From positions 1 to 64,000 of the forward strand of contig JAFVGA010000015.1 of assembly GCA_017475235.1 (NCBI GenBank): a stretch of 64,000 nt of DNA, written 5' to 3'. The DNA comes from Eubacterium sp. (GTDB lineage Bacteria > Bacillota > Clostridia > Lachnospirales > Lachnospiraceae). The notes beneath the pieces are model-generated. The model saw only the letters and a list, made by a program, of their open reading frames with translations. It did not search any database and was not told the origin of the DNA. This document shows positions 60,199-64,000 of the stretch, piece after piece; the stretch's first letter is position 1; each line of letters begins with the position of its first letter. The translations under genes were made by a program, and so were the position numbers.

Positions 60199-61974
60199 CT
60201 AGTTAGGAACTATATCTTTAGTATTTTGTGTACCTAATACTTTAGTACCATCTGGTGTTACAAAGTATGGTGTAACTTCCCAATGTGAAGTTGCATTCTC
60301 AACCATACCTCTAACTGTGTATGTAAAGAAATATGCTGAATCATCATTTCCAAAAGCTGTACTTGGATTTTCAACCACTCCACCTGCTTTAATAGTCTTG
60401 TAAACCTTAGTTATAGCCTTTGTGTGTTCTTGAATAACTCTGCCTGCGTATGTACCTGTGAAGATAAATCCTGCTTCCTCATAATCTAAACAATCATCAA
60501 TTGTACTTACAAATCTAACTGCTGTACAAGGATTCAACATTTGGAATTTAACTGTTAATACCTTCTCGTCGATAAACTTAGCATAAGCATATCCTGTTGT
60601 TTCTGTATATGGTGTTGTAAATGAACTATCTGCATACCATCCTGCGAAGATTTTTCCTTCTTGTGAAGGGTATGTGTATGGTGTAGTTGATTTATACTCT
60701 GAAACATCATATAAAGGTGAATTAACATTTTTGAACTTCAACTCATGTTTCTGAGTAGTAGTTGGTGCATAGTAAATATCAATGTTAACTTCTGGTTTAA
60801 CTAATGTTGAATCATAGAATAACAAACCAGCACCCATGCAATAGAATGTGTCATTGTCACCCTGAGCTACGTTAGTCTCAACGCCATCAATTACGACTTT
60901 AACTGGTGCTCCCAATCCATCTGGATTAGTTACATAGATACCAGATTCTTTTTCGTCTGGCCATCCAGGATTTTGATAACTGATAACATGTGTATCCGTT
61001 TCACTCCAGTATTTATAATCATTGCTACCTGCTACGTCAACCCAATGAGGAGCCTCTGTTGTTGGCTCTACTGTAGTAGTAGGTACTTCTGTTGATTCAG
61101 TTTCACCTGTTGGTGCCTCTGTTGTTGGATCTTCTGATCCATTTTCATTCTTAATCTGAATATATGAAGTTCCAAGACCGTGAGTGAATGTAACTTCATT
61201 TATCTTCTTTGTCAATGCTGATAGGTAAACGATTGCACCAGCTCCATCGATTTTCGCAACATCTTCGGTTTTTCCATTTACATCAACCACTGAAATACCA
61301 GCTGGAACTGTAATATATACACCTTTTTCTGATGCCCATGGTGGTTGCTGAATATTAACTACACTTGAAATATTCTGCTTTGTATTATTATTGTAATACC
61401 ACTGATTTGCAGCATCACCGCCAATTTCTTTCCAAGGGTTAGCTGTAGTAGGTTCTGCTGTAGTAGTTGGTTCTGCTGAAGTAGTTGGTGCACTAGGATC
61501 TACTGTTGTAGTTTCTTCAGGTGGTATCTCTGGACAAAATACAATAATCTGTCCACTTGTTCCATCACTTGTTGACACATCAATAACATTATATCTCTTT
61601 GTTAAGTAGTTAGCCGCATTGTAGATTCTAAGTCCAGCACCTTCAACGGCAACACTATCAGCTACTCCATTAACTGTAGCCTGAAGGTTAGCTGCACTCC
61701 AAGGACCCGCAATGTACAACTCACTGAAACCTGCATTCTGATACTGACAAACATTTAATGTGCTAAATGTACTGCCCGTATTGATAGCTTTCTGTGATCC
61801 TTTTAATTTCTGGTCAAATTCACTATTGTTGTTGTTTGTAATGTCTGTGAATGTAAGGCCAGAATAATCGTCTGCGTTTGCCTTATCACTTGGTACAAAT
61901 GCAAATCCTGCAACTACCATAGCAACTACGCATACAACCGCAATAATTTGCTTTGAAAATCTTGTTAATTTCAT
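60199..61974 (-). CDS. Secreted repeat protein with Thr/Pro linkers
   Basis: A 591-aa exported protein. Signal peptide about 1-33 (IIAVVCVVAMVVAGFAFV, cleavage near ANA). Three related beta modules of about 80 residues (pattern YQNPGW/PPW, G-x-Y-I, V-x-x-NG, GAGL-x-x-Y) are separated by Thr/Pro/Glu linkers (VDPSAPTTSAEPTTTAEPTT). Then comes a repeat-like KIFAGWYADSSFTTPY segment (InlB B-type) and a C-terminal domain (VRFVSTIDDCLDYEEAGFIF, VTPYFVTPDGTKV). The C-terminal half matches the next gene at 62163. Start 61974 has GGAGGAAA. Function unknown; likely surface binding. Confidence 0.8.
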   Translation of the reverse strand: MKLTRFSKQIIAVVCVVAMVVAGFAFVPSDKANADDYSGLTFTDITNNNNSEFDQKLKGSQKAINTGSTFSTLNVCQYQNAGFSELYIAGPWSAANLQATVNGVADSVAVEGAGLRIYNAANYLTKRYNVIDVSTSDGTSGQIIVFCPEIPPEETTTVDPSAPTTSAEPTTTAEPTTANPWKEIGGDAANQWYYNNNTKQNISSVVNIQQPPWASEKGVYITVPAGISVVDVNGKTEDVAKIDGAGAIVYLSALTKKINEVTFTHGLGTSYIQIKNENGSEDPTTEAPTGETESTEVPTTTVEPTTEAPHWVDVAGSNDYKYWSETDTHVISYQNPGWPDEKESGIYVTNPDGLGAPVKVVIDGVETNVAQGDNDTFYCMGAGLLFYDSTLVKPEVNIDIYYAPTTTQKHELKFKNVNSPLYDVSEYKSTTPYTYPSQEGKIFAGWYADSSFTTPYTETTGYAYAKFIDEKVLTVKFQMLNPCTAVRFVSTIDDCLDYEEAGFIFTGTYAGRVIQEHTKAITKVYKTIKAGGVVENPSTAFGNDDSAYFFTYTVRGMVENATSHWEVTPYFVTPDGTKVLGTQNTKDIVPN

Positions 61975-62056
61975 TTCAAGTTTCCTCCTATTTTTCATAT
62001 AAATACAAAGTGTAATTACAAGTATATACACTTCTCATAGATACCTAATATTCTAC

Positions 62057-62069
62057 CCAAAAATAAAGG
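62057..62069 (-). promoter_or_regulatory. Promoter-region motif shared with hom
   Basis: The 13 bp CCTTTATTTTTGG (minus strand) fall between TTAATA and TAGAAT, a likely -35/-10 pair of the 60199 gene, as the same 13 bp do in the hom promoter. Confidence 0.4.
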
Positions 62070-62113
62070 TTTATTAAAGTGTGTTTTTTTATTAGGGTGT
62101 TCGTTTTCAAATA

Positions 62114-62147
62114 AAAAAAGAGCCGTGCATTTGCACGACTCTTTTTT
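62114..62147. terminator. Terminator of the edge surface gene
   Basis: AAAAAAGAG and CTCTTTTTT arms with an inner CGTGC/GCACG stem, loop ATTT, lying 15 bp after the 62163 stop. Confidence 0.88.
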
Positions 62148-62162
62148 ATATTATTATTCGTT

Positions 62163-64000
62163 TTACATTGAATAATCTTTTGTTGTTCCGTAAACCTTAG
62201 TTCCGTCTGGTGTTACGTAGAATGGTGTTACTGTCCAAGTTGAGCTTGTTGTGCCGTCCATATTTCTAACTGAATATGTGAAGAAATATGCTGAATCAGT
62301 ATTTTTAAATGCTGTACTTGGAGTTAATGTCTGACCGTCTGCTTTAATATTTTTGTAAACCTTAGTACATGATTTTTCTGTATCAATATGTTTAGCTCCG
62401 TAGTCACCAGTAAACTTAAATCCAACTGATGTGTAATCTAAGCAATTATCAATTGTACTCACAAATCTAACTGCTGTCTTATCATTCTTCTTCTGGAGCT
62501 TAACATCAAGTACTTTCTCGTCGATGAACTTAGCATAAGCTAGTCCAGTATTTCCTGCGTGAACTGTTTCATATGATGTGTCATCATACCATCCCGCAAA
62601 AATCTTACCACTCTCTGTTGGGTAAGTAGCTGTAGAACCTGACTTGTATGCAGCTACGTCATATCTACCATCTGCTGGTGGTGTATGAGTTGCAGAGAAT
62701 GTGTACTGCGATTTTTCTGGTGTATAACTTGTCGAAGCTTCATAGAAAATGTAGCCTGAATCCGGAGCTGTGTATGAGAAATTAAATGTTCCCGTTGCGC
62801 CAGCTGCTATCGCACCAGATTGAACTGTACCCTCTATCGCTCCATCATCTCCAGTTTGAGCATTATACCAGTGAACTGAGACGCTCACATTATTGGCTGC
62901 TAGAGCTGTACTTGAACCATTCTTAATTGATATACTTCCTGTATATGTCTTCGCAGAATCAACCTGTGTAATTGGTGATCTAGCCATAAGCGAATGATCT
63001 CTATTATCAACATAGGCATTATAATTTACAACCAAATCATCACCCATGTTTGTTCCGCCTTTATAAGCAGAACCTGGTGATGCAACATAATATTGCCATC
63101 CAGTATTATTTGAACCTGCAAATGTCCAATCATCTGTAGTACAAGCACTAAAGCCTGGTGATTGGTCAACAAGTTCTGGAGTTAACACTAGTTCTGTTGA
63201 CCATGTATAAGAACTATTTAGTTTCACATAAACTTGTCCTGATGATGGTGCCATAAATTCTAACTCAATATCTGCATCATCACCTGCATTAACTTTTATC
63301 TTGTTGTCCCAACTTGTTGCTAATGAAGCATCATTACTTGCATTGCAAACTTCTGCATATATCTGAGCAGTATCACATGTATCTTTATCACCAATGTTAT
63401 TAACATTATATGTAAGTTTATAAAAATGTCCCGCTGAAACTGATGCTACAGGAGTCTTTGTCTGGAAGTCATGATCTGTTCCTAAAGGTATAGTAACCCA
63501 AGCATCAAGTGGATCATTAAATGATGTTCCACCTTTATATTTTACATATTCGCCTGACGCGAACATATATTGGAAACCATTATTTCCAATAGCATGGAAA
63601 GTTCCATCTCCAACTACACTTGTGTATCCAGATGGAGTAATATCTGCATATGATGGAGTTAGTACCAACTCAGTAGCTGGAGTGTAACTACTATTCAACT
63701 TAAAGTATACCGAACCTGAAGCTGGTGCTATAAAATCTAGCACGATATCCACATCATTACCATGCGTAACTGCAACCGGTGAGGTAGAAGCTATATCTGC
63801 ATCATTAGATGCATTGACTGCTACCGCATATACGTTTGCTCCCAAATCTTGTGCAGCCGCTGTTCCTAAGTTTTCTACATTATATGTAAGTCTATATTTA
63901 TTTCCAGCTGTAAGTTGTACTACTGGTGAAAGTGTCTGGAAGTCATGATCAGCATTGATTCCATTTGTAATTTCGATATCAAGTGGATTATTTATAGTTG
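62163..64000 (-). CDS. Large secreted repeat protein, partial (5' end missing)
   Basis: An open frame of at least 612 codons that runs off the right edge; the N-terminus lies outside. It is built of repeats of about 140 residues: (D)HDFQT...PV, LTYNVxNIG, NASNDAD, LDFMAPxSGxVYFKLNSSYTxxTELVLTP, then a C-terminal part with DGRYDVAAYKSGS, GKIFAGWYDDTSYE, VRFVSTIDNCLDYTSVGFKF and VTPFYVTPDGTKVYG. The C-terminal ~165 residues are shared with the 60199 protein. The frame continues past a TTG near 63845 without a stop, so that codon is not the start. Confidence 0.85.
   Translation of the reverse strand, partial: TINNPLDIEITNGINADHDFQTLSPVVQLTAGNKYRLTYNVENLGTAAAQDLGANVYAVAVNASNDADIASTSPVAVTHGNDVDIVLDFIAPASGSVYFKLNSSYTPATELVLTPSYADITPSGYTSVVGDGTFHAIGNNGFQYMFASGEYVKYKGGTSFNDPLDAWVTIPLGTDHDFQTKTPVASVSAGHFYKLTYNVNNIGDKDTCDTAQIYAEVCNASNDASLATSWDNKIKVNAGDDADIELEFMAPSSGQVYVKLNSSYTWSTELVLTPELVDQSPGFSACTTDDWTFAGSNNTGWQYYVASPGSAYKGGTNMGDDLVVNYNAYVDNRDHSLMARSPITQVDSAKTYTGSISIKNGSSTALAANNVSVSVHWYNAQTGDDGAIEGTVQSGAIAAGATGTFNFSYTAPDSGYIFYEASTSYTPEKSQYTFSATHTPPADGRYDVAAYKSGSTATYPTESGKIFAGWYDDTSYETVHAGNTGLAYAKFIDEKVLDVKLQKKNDKTAVRFVSTIDNCLDYTSVGFKFTGDYGAKHIDTEKSCTKVYKNIKADGQTLTPSTAFKNTDSAYFFTYSVRNMDGTTSSTWTVTPFYVTPDGTKVYGTTKDYSM

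Noticed and set aside
61050..61500. CRISPR-like or tandem DNA repeat in the Thr/Pro linkers
   Set aside because: The repeats are codon-level (Thr, Pro, Glu) in a coding frame, irregular in length, with no spacer structure.
63843..63845. TTG start for the edge surface gene
   Set aside because: The reading frame continues upstream without a stop and encodes another unit of the same repeat, so the true start is outside the window.

Overview
This window looks like a chromosome segment of a low-GC anaerobic Firmicute, most likely a member of the Lachnospiraceae or a close Clostridia relative. The evidence is the S10-spc-alpha ribosomal gene order with adk, map, infA and rpmJ inside it, a class III (oxygen-sensitive) ribonucleotide reductase, ECF-type vitamin transport with an FMN riboswitch, strong AGGAGG ribosome binding sites and TTGACA/TATAAT promoters, and many lysine-rich secreted proteins. 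The species cannot be read from the sequence. All genes but two lie on the minus strand. No CRISPR array, phage or transposase gene is visible.

Layout. 1-605: a promoter and leader that look like the start of an rRNA operon running off the left edge, two tRNA-Ser genes, and a terminator. 650-4843: operon tsaE-tsaB-rimI-rnz-tsaD-ispD (tRNA t6A synthesis, tRNA maturation, isoprenoids). 4928-8184: ribU with an FMN riboswitch, then hom-lysC. 8353-13935: a DUF6273-like secreted protein, prfB, secA, hpf. 14122-20870: a secreted NlpC/P60 hydrolase, an SDR, a zinc-ribbon membrane protein, a large beta-helix (GH55-like) protein and small secreted proteins. 20943-23582: nrdD with NrdR boxes and a 340-bp inverted repeat at its 3' end. 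23695-30855: a secreted protein, a MATE transporter, MgtE, an Fe-S aldo-keto reductase, a small HHHGRC protein, a phosphatase, a nitrilase and a cytidylate kinase-like gene. 30958-36079: purC and a four-gene cell-surface operon. 36164-40464: rpsI, rplM, truA and the ECF module. 40542-56743: the ribosomal protein superoperon, rpsJ through rplQ, led by a strong promoter and a structured leader. 56886-64000: surface proteins around a small peptide-modification cluster.

The most novel element is 57655-60120. Two tiny peptides begin with the same kind of leader (MKKF..PE.E), and are followed by a 12-bp hairpin, a lipoprotein, an HprK/PEPCK-like kinase, a PqqD-type peptide-recognition protein and an S26-type peptidase. 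The lipoprotein carries copies of the C-terminal motifs of both peptides (DGDGDD[IV]xxL and WGPLE). This looks like an undescribed RiPP-like or phosphopeptide system lacking a lasso cyclase, radical SAM enzyme or dedicated exporter nearby.

Other unusual items are the nrdD-derived palindrome, a second three-way-junction element between hpf and the NlpC gene, three long hairpins with a shared loop sequence (GAACGATT-TTAGTGA type), a 290-nt structured gap between rpmJ and rpsM, and several promoters embedded in palindromes.
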